Below are positions 23,086 to 33,794 of a DNA stretch of 64,000 nt, one piece after another. Location: contig OY288239.1 of the NCBI GenBank assembly GCA_958450325.1, forward strand, positions 42,033,811-42,097,810. The letters are read 5' to 3'. Source of the DNA: Agrostemma githago. Taxonomy: Eukaryota; Streptophyta; Magnoliopsida; Caryophyllales; Caryophyllaceae. The first letter of the stretch is position 1; every line of letters begins with the position of its first letter. Below the pieces are notes generated by a model that worked only from the letters and a program-made list of their open reading frames with translations, made no database searches and had not been told where the DNA came from. Both the position numbers and the translations under genes were made by a program.

Positions 23086-23921
23086 ATGTCGGGTTTCGGG
23101 AATATCCTTACCGAGTGGGCGAGTTCTTTTAAGAAATGTGACCCCGAGGTTTTTCAAATGATGGGTTGTCCACGGTTGTCGCGCTAAGTCGAGTCAACAT
23201 ACATGATGACTTCTTATTGGCATGTTCTAAGTTTTGGGACTCGAAAAGCCATGTTTTTGCTTTTCCTGTGGGTAAAATTTGTCCTTTGTCCGAAGAGATA
23301 GATGCTATAGGTGAGTGGAGCTCGGTTTGACCTTGTTTGTCTTATGGGGATGATGCTTATATTGAGCGGTTTTACCACTTTTTGGACCTTTCTTCATTGG
23401 AGGAGGCTAAAGGTTACTTTTGTAGGGATGACATAACTTAGAGTTGCTTTCTAGGACATTCTCACAGGTTGGTTCTCATCGTGTTTCGGCCTTAGCGTGT
23501 AGGCATGCATTTAACGTTGCGATGGCTTGTTATTATCTTTTCGTGGATGCGATGGCGCGTGAAGGTTGGGGTAACCCTCGAGTTTTGGATGTGGTGATGG
23601 GAATAGAACATGGACGATCACCCTCTTTGCTTACTTTGGGTGAGCTTATTCTAGGTCTTAATACTCGTGCTCGACTCCACAATACATCTTTTCGAGGTTC
23701 CAGGATCATTTTGCAGGTGTTTTTTGGTGCTATGTTTCTTTGTAGCTTGGTTTTCTTTGTTTTGTTTTTGTGGTTGCTTTGGTTTGGAGGTGGATGTTTT
23801 GTCGTGTTTTGTACAGGTTTGGTTACAGGAGCAGCTCGGTTTGATCGACCCTCCCCGATGCATCAAAGGTTATAACTACAGGGGTTTCACAGGCCGGAAG
23901 ACGGTGCAGGTGTGGAGCAAA
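23086..23921 (+). pseudogene. second antisense extra gene (Y), truncated and frameshifted copy
   Basis: It starts at ATG 23086 (MSGFGNILTEW). Compared with the sister copy it has lost one base near 23148, shifting the frame, and has a TGA where the sister has CGA (WSSV-stop-PC near 23315). An intron with a TGCAG/GTGTTT donor near 23715 and an ACAG acceptor ending at 23816 is recognisable. The second exon runs through GYNYRGFTGRK and then breaks off at about 23922, where integrase C-terminal sequence of another element begins. Its family resembles the PMD/DUF7745-type proteins carried by plant transposons. That assignment is tentative. Confidence 0.6.
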
Positions 23922-23984
23922 GGACTCACCAACCTGGACGGTCAAAAGTTCTCAACCCCAACCAACATGGATCAACTCAAATGA
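23922..23984 (+). pseudogene. integrase C-terminal end of plus-strand Tat-like element E2
   Basis: The last 20 or so residues of a Ty3/gypsy pol polyprotein: LDGQKFSTPTNMDQLK, then TGA where E1 has CGA (KRYYL end). The matching complete C-terminus is at 54079 on the minus strand. E2 has lost everything upstream of this point. The joint with gene Y at about 23922 marks a head-to-head fusion of two elements. Confidence 0.75.
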
Positions 23985-23999
23985 TACTACCCGTAGAAA

Positions 24000-24716
24000 C
24001 CCTACCAACCACATCCCAATCTCCGACTTAGGGGAGAAGCAAAAAAAATTATTAATCAAGTTCGCATCGATAATTGGCATAAACGAGACTAAAGCAAACT
24101 GACTCACATTCTAAGAAAGATAAGAGAACTACGAACATGGTTTGATTCCGTCTAAAAGCGGATACATAGGCAACCCTTTCCCGGGTACAACCAAACAACT
24201 AAACAAAGCAGTCGATTAATCGATTCGTAAGAAAACCTGTATTCCTCCCACGACCCGGTCAATGAGTGAGTTAAATGACGAAGCACAAACGACGAGCCGA
24301 GGACGGGGTGAAAACCCGAAAGAGCGCCCCGGGCAAAATGAAGAATCGAGATGCGAGCCGTCGTCAAAAAAAAATGACGAGCCGAGGACGGGGTGAAAAC
24401 CGAAAGGGCGCCCCTGGCAAAATGAAGAATCGAGTTGCGAGTCATCGTCACAAAAAACAAAAACAAAAAAACAAAAAAACAAATAAAACCACAAAACAAA
24501 AAAAGGGTGAGCCGAGAACGGAGTGAAAACCCGAAAGGGTGCTCCGGGTAAAATGAAGAATCGAGTTGCGAGCCACCACAAAAAAAGAGAAAAAAAATAA
24601 TAAAATGTGCTTCTCATTGATAAAAAAAACAAAGCAAAATTCGGTTAAATCGAGCCTTTGTCGAGGCATTTACATCAAAAATCCGAAGTCCGGACATCCC
24701 GGAAGATAATAACACG
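24000..24716 (+). repeat. post-integrase region of E2 with three tandem units each followed by an A-rich run
   Basis: After the pol end there is a stretch conserved in E1 (53373-54078 reversed). It contains three copies, near 24288, 24375 and 24505, of a unit with GACGAGCCGAGGACGGGGTG and AAAATGAAGAATCGAG, each followed by an A-rich run. E1 has the same three-unit organisation as T-rich interruptions at about 53480-53700. Phe-rich minus-strand frames here are reverse readings of the A-runs and are not genes. Confidence 0.75.
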
Positions 24717-26631
24717 TTAAAACCCCCACAAAAAAACTAGTATAATACGCCACATATTATCAACTAGTAATACATAATATAAATAGGCTGGGCTCCGCGG
24801 GTCCAACTCTTCCTCACCCCTATCGGCCAGGTACAACCGCTTGCGTTCTTCCTCCGCGATTTTCCGAAAGCAAGCATCTAATACCCTATCCAAACGTGAG
24901 TCCAGCAAATCCCACTTTCTTTGCTCTTTCGCAGCTTTAATATGGGTCTCGTCAGTCTTGGCCCGTTCGGATGAACTGACTAGGCTAGGATCGGTCCCAC
25001 TGTCTTTGGTTAGGCACTTAGTCTCTCGAGTCTCTTCTTCGACCTTCAGTGGCGCTGTCTTCCTAACTTTGGGTTCGGTCTGTCCTGACGGATATCCACG
25101 AATTCTCTTCCGGACGGAAGTATTGACGGTCGGTCGAGCAATAGGGTGCAAAAACTTTTGCTCCTAAGACACCCTGAACCCCCTAAGCAAATCATTGGTC
25201 CATTGATCAAAACTAGAAATGACCTTAGCATCATCTGGACTAGGAGGTCGGACACCCATCTAATTTGACACCATGCCCGGGTAAATATAAACTTGATCCC
25301 TCATGGATAAAAGTAACAAAGCCCAGGTCGAAGACGAAAATGGAAACCCTGCGCACCCACTTATATTCCACCACGGGATGGACCACCTGATGACAACATC
25401 TCCTCTAACCAAATAGGAAAACCAATCCTCCTCTTCGGGACTTTTGCTCCACGACAACACCATCTTCCGGCCCGTGATACCCCTGTAGTTGTAGTCCTTG
25501 AAACACCGGGAAGGGTAGATTAAGCCGAGCCGCTCCTGCAACCAAACCTGCACAAAATATGATGAAGCATCGCACCCCCGAAGTCAAAATAACCACAAAA
25601 CAAATAAAACCAAGCTACAAAATTACAACACAAAAAAAATGCACACATGTAGGATTACTCTAGAGCCCCAAGGAAGTCTCCCCTGTGCCGGAACACTAGC
25701 GTCAAGACCCAAAACGAGTTCACCCAAAATGAGCAATGAGGGTGATCGTTCATGCTCCATAGCCGCTACCACATCCAACACTCGAGGGTTACCCCAACCT
25801 TCACGTGACCGCACATCCTCAAAAAGATAATAACAAGCAATAGCAATATTGAAAGCACGCCTACATGCCAAGGTCGAAACATGACGAGAGCCAACTTGTG
25901 AGAATGTCCTAAAAAGCAACTCTAGGTTAAGAACATCCACACCAAAATAGCCTTTAGCCTCCTCTAGTGAAGAAAGGTCCAAACAGTGATAAAGTTGCTC
26001 CATGTAAGCACCATCCCCACAAGGCACACAAGGTCGAACCGAACTCCACCCACCTATAGCATCTATTTCTTCGGGCAAAGGACAAACTTTACCCCCAAGG
26101 AAAGCAAAAACGTGATATTTTGAGTCCCAAAATCTAGAGCATGCCCGTAGAAAATCATCCTGTACCTTGACTCGACTTAGTGCAACAACTGTAGACAGAC
26201 CATCGTTTGAACTAACACTACTACAAAATTAGTCATAGACATGACCTAATAGACATAGGTTAAAAGAAAAACTCACATCTATTTTTAATAGACATAGGTT
26301 ATTTAAAAAACGTATGTATATATAAGAGAATATACATAGGTCAAAATTACAACTCATGTTTATAAATTATAGACATAGGTCAAAATAAAACCTATGTTTA
26401 TAATATATAAATAGATGTAGGGCATACGAAAACCCATGTATATTGAAATAAGACTAATAAACTCGTGCCCCATGTCTATCACTCCTAGAATAATAATCCC
26501 TACAATTATTCATTCTTACTCCAGAATTCTTCCCGCAGCTTCTAGAATTACTCATCTATTTTTAATTTTAATAAACTAATAAACCCTAAACAACCCTTCT
26601 CGACGCTTCCAGAATTACTCATTTCTCTCTC

Positions 26632-26870
26632 CTGTTCCCGACGGATTCAACGACGCTTCCACCGCCAATGTTCTCCTCCTCCTCCTCTTCGTCGAAGATA
26701 CCGACACTTCTAGCTCCACCGAAGATATCTTCGATGAAGTTCAGGTTTATCTTCACTCTTCTGTTCTTTGTAAGGCGAAGAATTTCTCCGAGTTGTTGTC
26801 TGATCGCTGGTGAAATCATGATCGGAATACTGTGAAGAAATTGACTCTCAATCTCGGTGTTTCGTAGAAT
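26632..26870 (+). pseudogene. captured BTB/POZ-domain gene fragment, N-terminal side
   Basis: The frame reads GFNDASTANVLLLLLFVED, then VYLHSSVLCKAKNFSELLSD, then RW and TGA. This fits the start of a BTB domain (a D-V-hydrophobic strand, then the HSxVLxxxSxxF motif). Sequence after the TGA continues the same protein (KKLTLNLGV), so the stop is probably a CGA-to-TGA change. The matching C-terminal part of such a gene lies at 29869-30515, on the other side of the galactosyltransferase fragment. Confidence 0.6.
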
Positions 26871-28559
26871 ACAGGTTCGATTATCGCTCATCTGATTGTT
26901 CGTCATTTGATTGATTGTCGATTTTTGATTTTTTTGTGTTCTGAGAAACTGATTGTTAGGTTTATGATGTGTAGGTTTAATTCGTTCTCGTTTGATTCTT
27001 CCTCAGTTCCTTTATTGTCGGTTTCTGATGATTTGTGTTCTTACTATTCTGAGAATCTGAGCGCTAGGTTTATGAAATTTAGGCTCAATCCGCTCTCAGT
27101 TGCTTTATTCTCGATTTGTGATGCTTTGTGTTCGAGAATTTGAGAGCTTTGTTTATGAAATTTAGGCTCAATCCGCTTTCACTTAATTGTTTCTCAGTTT
27201 CTTTATTTTCAAGTTGTTTCTTTGTGTTCTGAAAATTTGAGAGCCGCGTTTATGAAATTTAGGCTCAGTTCGCTCTCATTTGATTGGTCCTCAGTTGCTT
27301 TATTCTCGATTTCTGATGATTTGTGCTCCTTTGAGAGTGTAGGTTCTATTCGCTCTCATTGATTGTTCCTTATTTGCTTTATTATCGATTTCTGATGATT
27401 TGTGCTCCGAGAATTTGAGAGTAATATTGATGATTTCTGTTATGAGATTATGACCGCTTTTTCGCCAAATACATATATAATCCAAAATTAAGTAAAAGAA
27501 AAACGAGTGAGTAATTTTGAACGGCACAAAACTCAACTTTCCTTCGCCTAGCTACATTAAACACATGAAAAGATTCTGGTACAGTACAAGGAAGTTATCC
27601 GCTTTTGGGTAAATATTTGACATGTTACGACATTATGATCTGAGGGAAAATCTGTGCCTTGATATTACAGTACAAGGAAGTTATAGCAGGCATGGATATA
27701 ATTTTTTTTTCTTTCTTATATTAAATTGTTTGGATGCCTGGAAGAGGAAAGGGAAGATCTTCAATGGCAGAGGAACTCTTTTTCTAAGCTTATTTATTGA
27801 GTAAGTTGTTGAATTTATTGGATCACTCATGAATCTTTCAGGTATGTACCACTTTCATTCAAAGCTAGCTACTAAAAATTTAAATGAGTGAGTTATAAGC
27901 TTATACCAAAATTCTACGGAGTACTTAGCTTCCAACTTCAAGTAATGACGGAATCAGGATTTGAAGATGTTGTGGAACATGTATATATTCACATGTTATA
28001 TGTTACTCCTCCATAGTTTGTCTTATATATTCACGTGTTAGGAGTACTCCGTATAATTTAAGTTATCAACATCCTGTTGACAAAAGGGGAGTAACGAGTA
28101 ACAAGGTATAGAATATAGGAGAGTGAATATGTTAGTTTACTTTTAACCCTGTTGTATACACCTCAACATATGTGGTCCCTCGATACATAGTCTGATGATG
28201 GAGTAGTTGTCTTTGAGATTAAGTTCAAGATTAAATTCTTTTTACCGTGAGTTGGGCATCTTGAACATGGACGTTTCTTGAATCTAGTTCCAATACGTGA
28301 TGTCTGTCTTGCATTACTAGGTTGTGGCAAGATGCAGAAAACAGAACTATATTGGTCAGCTTTCTACAAAAGAATTTAAATCAGGTATTTTTTTATCCCT
28401 TTGCTCGTTTAAATTATAATTTGATGAAGGAAGGGCACCACTCGCGATTCTTTATTTTAAACTATAATCAAACTTTCTATTCTATCTGAGTTTGTTTAAA
28501 CATTTTCTCTTTTTCAGCGTTTTCTCTTTTGAGGTTGATACATTTTTGTTCATATGTAG

Positions 28560-29602
28560 AGACCAAAGGTTCTCACGGTGGAAGATAAGCTAGTGGTGTT
28601 GGGGTGCAAGTAATGCTTTTCATCTCATTTTTTTCCTATTTCTGCTCGTGCCATTTTAGCTCGAGTACAACTTCCATTCTATTGAGATTTGAATTAGCAT
28701 ACTCAAAGCATCTATAATTTTGCCTATGTTGGCGCGTTAAGAGATTTGGAGAAGAGGATCTCTAAGGTGGAGATGGACTTGACATTAGCCAAGAGTCAGG
28801 GATATCTTAGAAAACAGCCGAAACAAATGAGTTCCACGGAAAAGAAGTTACTTGCTGTTATTGGAGTCTACACTGGATTTGGAAGTCATTTGAAGCGTAA
28901 CACTTTTAGGGGCTCGTGGATGCCTAGAGGTTGAATTCCTTGATTTTATGTTTTTTTGTTCAAAGGAGCGCACCATGTCACAGTTTAGAATCGAATCTCC
29001 AACCTCATGGCTGGGGTAAGAGAGCTCTAAGCACTTGAGCTAACTCTTGTCGTTATTACGTTGATTTTATGTTGTGGTTGTATTAATGTCTTTTACAAAT
29101 CGATATGCTGCAGGCGAGAACTTAAGAACACATTTGAGGAAAAAGGAGTCGTCATACGTTTTGTGATTGGTCGGAGGTCTTTTCTTCTACCTACTTTTTT
29201 CTTATACTACTAATTACGTTTTTACGGTTTTTTCCTGGTGCTAATCATTGTCACTAATCGTGCTATCCTTGAAGATGTAATCATGTACTTTATGGTTGAA
29301 TTATCTATACAGTCCGAATCGAGGTGATAGCTTGGATGGGAATATTGATGAAAAAAACCAAAAAACAGAAGATTTTTTTATACTGGTGAGTGAAATTGTT
29401 TTGAAGACCTTGATCCTTTTTTACTGAATATCTAGTATATGTGATCTATTTCATGGTTTTTATATGACATTTTTCTAGGAGGGCCATGAGGAGGCTCAAG
29501 AAGAGTCGTCAAAGAAAGCGAAGTTCTTCTTCAGCGCAGCTGTATAAAACTGGGATGCTGAATTTTATGTGAAAGTCGATGACAATATTGACCTCGATCT
29601 TG
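28560..29602 (+). pseudogene. captured beta-1,3-galactosyltransferase (GT31 family) gene fragment, five exons
   Basis: The exons are 28560-28609, 28742-28929, 29114-29176, 29313-29385 and 29479-29602, each with AG and GT borders. Diagnostic segments of plant B3GALT-type enzymes are visible: RPKVLTVEDKLVVLGC, then LTLAKSQGYL, then LLAVIGVYTGFGS with RNTFRGSWMP, then VVIRFVIGR, then FFFSAAV and FYVKVDDNIDLDL with the metal-binding DD(N)xD region. Parent enzymes add galactose to glycan chains in the Golgi. This copy lacks the membrane anchor and the C-terminal half. A one-base loss near the start of exon 3 shifts the frame, and TAA at 29545-29547 replaces a Gln codon. It is a transposon-borne pseudogene. 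Confidence 0.8.
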
Positions 29603-29868
29603 GTAGAGTATTAAAAGTCTATCCATTACTGCAAAAATTATGCATATTGTCACTTTTGGCATTCTAAAAAAGCTCTCTGATTCCTGTAAATGATTAGATG
29701 GCTTGATTGCACTTCATCGTTGACCACATATGTTACTTTTTGTGGGGCACTTCATCGGTCAACCCTAGAGAATAAAACCGCTTAAATATGTTCTTATTGT
29801 GGTAAAAAACAAATATTGCAATTTGTTATTGACTTTTCTTTGGAAAATAGGATCATTAATGCGGAGTA

Positions 29869-30515
29869 ATGCGTATTTGGTTGAAATTATTATTCGAGGA
29901 TTGTGTGAAGCAATGTCTGAGGTTTCTTGAAGTTGTGCCATGGACTGAGGAGGAGGAGGAGGACTTGATCGTGAATCTGATGCCGATTTTAAGCGGGGAC
30001 GAATCAAACGAGGTTCTAGCCAGGGTCGTTTCTTCGAGAAACGATTCATGTGAACAAATGTTGAATAATCTACTGATTTCCGTGAAGCAAAATCATCCAA
30101 ATGCAGCACAGGGGAAAACATTCGTCTCGGGATTATTGAGGGAGTTCTCATCACGAGACTCGGCTAGACATGTGTTGCTCAACGCTTTTTTGATGACTTT
30201 GAAAGTGGCCCGGATTTTCAAGGCGATCATATGGAGACGAAAGTTATTCAGAGGTTAAATTTGCACACCGCCTTGACCAACGGAAAACATTCGACTTGGA
30301 TTGTCGAGAGGATGATTGAGCTTCGAGTTGCTGATGTGGCGGTTAAGGAGTGGAGTGAGCAGGCTTCGTTCGCCGCTGATTTGCAGAGTGCGTTTCAACA
30401 TGATGCATGGAGGAATATTGTTCCGGGACTTCTGACTGTTGTGCTGAAATGTACTTCCAAGCTTGCTAGTGCTGTCGTTTCGAGGAGCTATATTGGCCTC
30501 GAGGCAGGTAGATAA
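29869..30515 (+). pseudogene. captured BTB/POZ-type gene fragment, C-terminal side
   Basis: Open frame with CLRFLEVVPWTEEEEEDLI, LLREFSSRDSARHVLLNAF and, after a frameshift near 30205, LNLHTALTNGKH, MIELRVADVAVKEWSEQAS and AWRNIVPGLLTVVLKC. This pattern (FLEAVPW plus acidic run, then a helical C-terminal region) is familiar from plant BTB/POZ proteins whose BTB domain is N-terminal. A stop follows at 30513-30515. With the 26.6-kb piece it forms two halves of one parent gene separated by a different captured gene. Confidence 0.6.
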
Positions 30516-31405
30516 CGTATCACATTAGTGCTTTCTTACTATGTTCTATGTTTTTTCGCCCAATATATTTCATTTGTTTTTGGTCGGTTCAAGCCAATGG
30601 CGACTGGTCCGGGAAAATAAACTAAATTTGAAAAAATAAAACAAAATGTAGACCGGACCCAACCGGTTTCCAATTTCTTGGTGATCCTGCTGACCGGTAA
30701 TGTGTGCAGTTTATCGATCGGATAACTTTTTTGATATGAGTTTCTCTGTTAACATATGTCTAACCTATGCCTATGTACGGGTATGATATGATACACGTAG
30801 GCTATGTATTTTGAAGAGGGTGTAAGAAATGCAGAAAAGAAGGAACTACAAATGTAATGAAGATTGCAGGGTATGTAATTTATGTATGTAATTTAGATTT
30901 TGTAGTTAAGTATCTCTATAGTGTGGAAGGAAGGAAGATAATGTCTTTGGCTGTAATTAATTGTTTTGTTATAGTAAATTTAGTTAGCATTTATGTGAAA
31001 GTGGCGCGCCTATTTCGTAATTTTTTTGGTAATTTAGCAGTTGAATAGACATAGAGCGTACAAAATAACTCATGTCTATATTTATAAATAGACATAGGGC
31101 AAACAAATAACTCATGTCTATATTTATAAATAGACATAGGGCTTTAAAGAACCCATGTCTACTGTTTTTTATAGACATGGGTTAATTCTGAAACCTATGT
31201 CTATGTTTTAGATAGACATAGGTCGTACGACCTATGTTTAAGTATTTCACAATAGATGTCACTGAACTTAACATGGGTTGTGAAACCCATGTCTATTAGT
31301 GAAAATGACCCATGTCTATTTGATGTTTTGTAGTAGTGTAACCTCGGGATGACATTTCTTAAACAAACCCGCGCACTCGGTTAGAACATTCCCGAAACTC
31401 GACAT

Positions 31406-32308
31406 AACCCAAGATATGGTTCTATACCTTACGGATATCCTTGTATGCCTAGGACATACACCCACAACACGTATATATAACACTAATCCCACAAAAATTA
31501 GGAAACAACAAAAATTTCCATAACCCTGGACTCGGACCGCACCGGCCCACGCGCTCGAGGGTCCGCCCGCCTAAGCCTAAGCGACCCGGAAGTCAATTGC
31601 CTCAGCCCGAGAGCCTGAAGCCAAGCATGGCTCAACCCGAGCAACCCAAGGATAGAAACTTGAACCCCCCGTGATCGCCATGGCTATCATCTTGCGTCAG
31701 AAACAACCTCACCAAAATCATTAGAGCCCACCTCGAAAACCAAGATACCCACGTAAGAGTAACAGGAATGCGAGCTCACTCGTCAGACGCACGAGACTTA
31801 GACGTTTTTTTAGGGGGATAAGCTACCCCACCTAGGCGTGTCGTAGCTTATTAGCGGTCATCGTCAAGTCGCGTCTGTAACAAGGCAATTTTATAAATAT
31901 ATAAAAGTGGTCTAACTTTTTTTTTTTTCAAAAGTTGCTCGAATTTTAAACTTCGCTTCCATCCTGAATGCCAAACAATCGCGCTCATCTCTGGATACAT
32001 ATAACCAAATCACATTGATATTTTACATCTCGAGTCAAAAATGTTTTAACCGACGTACTACCTGATCCGATTCCCGGCTCAAACTAACGTTTTTCGGAAC
32101 ATTCGAAAGAAACTATTTTCATCCTCCCACGCAACGCTAACGCACCCTAAACCAATTCACATCGCAAAATGAACGAACACAAAAGTGATTACTTGTCAAT
32201 CTAGGTAAACAATTCGCCAAACGAAAACACAAGATTAATCCGACTAATTCAAATTCTAAGAATCTAAAAGAGATATACAAAATATACAAATCCTTAGACG
32301 AATCAAGG
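31406..32308. other. spacer between antisense genes Y and PMD on E2
   Basis: Reverse counterpart of 22171-23085. It includes TTTTAGGGGGATAAGCTACC near 31808. No ORF is supported. Confidence 0.5.
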
Positions 32309-33027
32309 CTAAGAAGAACCCTTAGAAGCCGCGCCGACGGCAATCACAATCTCACAAAGCTGATGATCTAACCCTAGGTCCTCTAGGTCTATAAGGGGAG
32401 ACTCACTACCGTCCATCCCAGACAACATATCTAGAGTAACCGTCTCAGGAACCCCTCCAGCCTCCTCCATAGCGCTCGTAGCCTCAGCATCGACCTCAGC
32501 TTCCCTTTCGACCTGATGCCTAGTCTCACCCTGAGTTGAGGTCTCACCCAGGGACCGAGCCAGCTGTTCCTTCAAGAAGGCAATTTCGTCAGCTCGAGAT
32601 CGCAGGAGCCGTTGCGCCTCAACCTCTTTCGCCTCGAGCTCGGTCACCCGAGTCTCTAACTATCCCACCGTATCCGGAACGTCCTGCAAATACACTTAAG
32701 GCATTAGGAAAGTACACAAACAGCCTAGAAAGCCATCTTAGTCACGTAAACTCGCCGATCGAGGCCCCGAGGTGTCACGGGAGACCCTCGAGGCATAGGC
32801 CCGGAAGCAGTTGGCAGCCTGCCACAATCGCTGATGGCAAGCCGAAGAAACCTAAAATATAGTCGAAAATTTAGGCAAACCGATCCTAGTCCCTAGAGCC
32901 CAAGCAAAAGGTAATGAAAACAAGACCCACCCGGTACACCCGGTCACGCCACTCTATCCCGGCAACCATCTCCTCAGCAGAACAAGGGGGAAGGGGCTCA
33001 GTAAGGGCTACCCCAAGCACATCCGGA
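32309..33027 (-). pseudogene. PMD gene of E2, only the last three exons remain
   Basis: Minus-strand exons match exons 6 to 8 of the gene at 18956-22170. Exon 8 runs 32683-32309 and encodes the coiled coil (TELEAKEVEAQRLLRSRADE) and an open tail that reads Leu at both places where the sister has TAG. It has its own TAG near its start. Exon 7 is at about 32850-32755, and exon 6 is cut at about 33027. The PMD core in exon 3 is deleted, so no functional protein is possible. Confidence 0.7.
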
Positions 33028-33100
33028 TAGTACACTCTCCATCCGGACACTCTCGACTAATCAACATCGATAGTACACTCTCGACTAATAAAACAAACGC
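33028..33100. other. deletion joint with scrambled filler DNA
   Basis: Between the truncated exon 6 of PMD and the sequence upstream of its start codon there are about 70 bp made of short duplicated pieces (TAGTACACTCTC twice, CATCCGGACAC twice, CTCTCGACTAAT twice). It replaces exons 1 to 5, about 2.5 kb on the sister. Confidence 0.7.
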
Positions 33101-33296
33101 TTAACGCTGCATCCGGACACGTAACAAAAAAAATAACCGAGATTAACATAAGCAAATTCTGAGCCAACTCGAACCCACAAACCAAAATAAAAGCAAGAAC
33201 GAACCCGAACAAAATAAGACAAGCATGCGAAACAAAATCAACTAAGACAAATTCACTCCACCAGCATTTTACTAAGACAGATAAACGAACAGCGAT

Positions 33297-33794
33297 TTGC
33301 CCGAGGGGTCTGGGTTATCCCGGAGGCAACAACAATTTTGTCCTAGGGGTCAGAGGCATCCCGAAAAAAAGCATTTTTGCCCGAGGGTCAGAGTTATCCC
33401 GGAGGCACATCAACAACAATTTTGCCCGAGGGTCAGAGATATCCCAGAGGCACAGCAACAACAATTTTGCCCGAGGGTCAGAGATAACCCAGAGCCACAG
33501 CAATATTGCCCGAGGATCAGAGATATCCCGGAGGCACAACAATTTTTATTCGAGAGGAGACTAACGCCCTCGAAGGAGTCTTATACCTCCACAACAATTT
33601 TTATTCGAGAGGAGACTAACGCCCTCGAAGGAGTCTTATACCTCCACAGAAACTTTAATTCAAGAGGAGATTAACTCCCTCGAATAGTTTTATATCATTT
33701 TATCTTGCCCTAAGGGTCATAAGCATCCCAAAGACAATTACTCGAGCGAAGACTAACGCCCTCGAACATTTTATATCATCAAGGGTTCACGAGC
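33297..33794. repeat. tandem array of E2, first segment
   Basis: Repeats of GCCCGAGGGTCAGAGATATC with GGAGGCACA (unit about 60 bp), then two units of GGAGACTAACGCCCTCGAA with GTCTTATACCTCC. It is the counterpart of arrays A and B, cut at 33795 by the truncated LTR. A second array segment of the same kind lies at 46380-47760. Confidence 0.8.

Larger units (their letters stand above)
26216..31338. mobile_element. CACTA (En/Spm-like) non-autonomous transposon with two captured host genes, 5,123 bp
   Basis: The termini are CACTACTACAAAA at 26216 and TTTTGTAGTAGTG ending at 31338, with TAA target duplications at 26213-26215 and 31339-31341. Both subterminal regions (about 26235-26420 and 31040-31320) contain many copies of AGACATAGG or AGACATGGG in both directions. 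The homologous Y gene at 23142-23160 shows the uninterrupted site. No transposase is visible. The body carries fragments of a BTB/POZ gene and a beta-1,3-galactosyltransferase gene. Confidence 0.93.
24717..31405 (-). pseudogene. second antisense extra gene (Y) of E2, interrupted by a CACTA element
   Basis: Reading minus, ATG at 31405 (MSSFGNVLTEC) opens exon 1, which crosses the CACTA element (26216-31338 plus one TAA) in frame and ends at a GT donor after 25647. Exon 2 starts at 25547 after TGCAG. Exon 1 contains DDFLRACSRFWDSKYHVFAF and CPLPEEIDAIGGWSS. Exon 2 contains KDYNYRGITGRK and a hydrophobic Trp-rich stretch. In-frame TAG codons at 25262-25260 and 25169-25167 interrupt it. Beyond them the frame stays open through a charged coiled-coil-like tail to about 24717. 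The fold resembles PMD/DUF7745-like proteins of plant mobile elements. I am not certain of the family. It is antisense to E2. Confidence 0.6.

Noticed and set aside
24152..24669. Phe-rich minus-strand frames
   Set aside because: They are reverse readings of A-rich runs between tandem units. The mirror region at 53355-53838 shows the same artefact on the plus strand.
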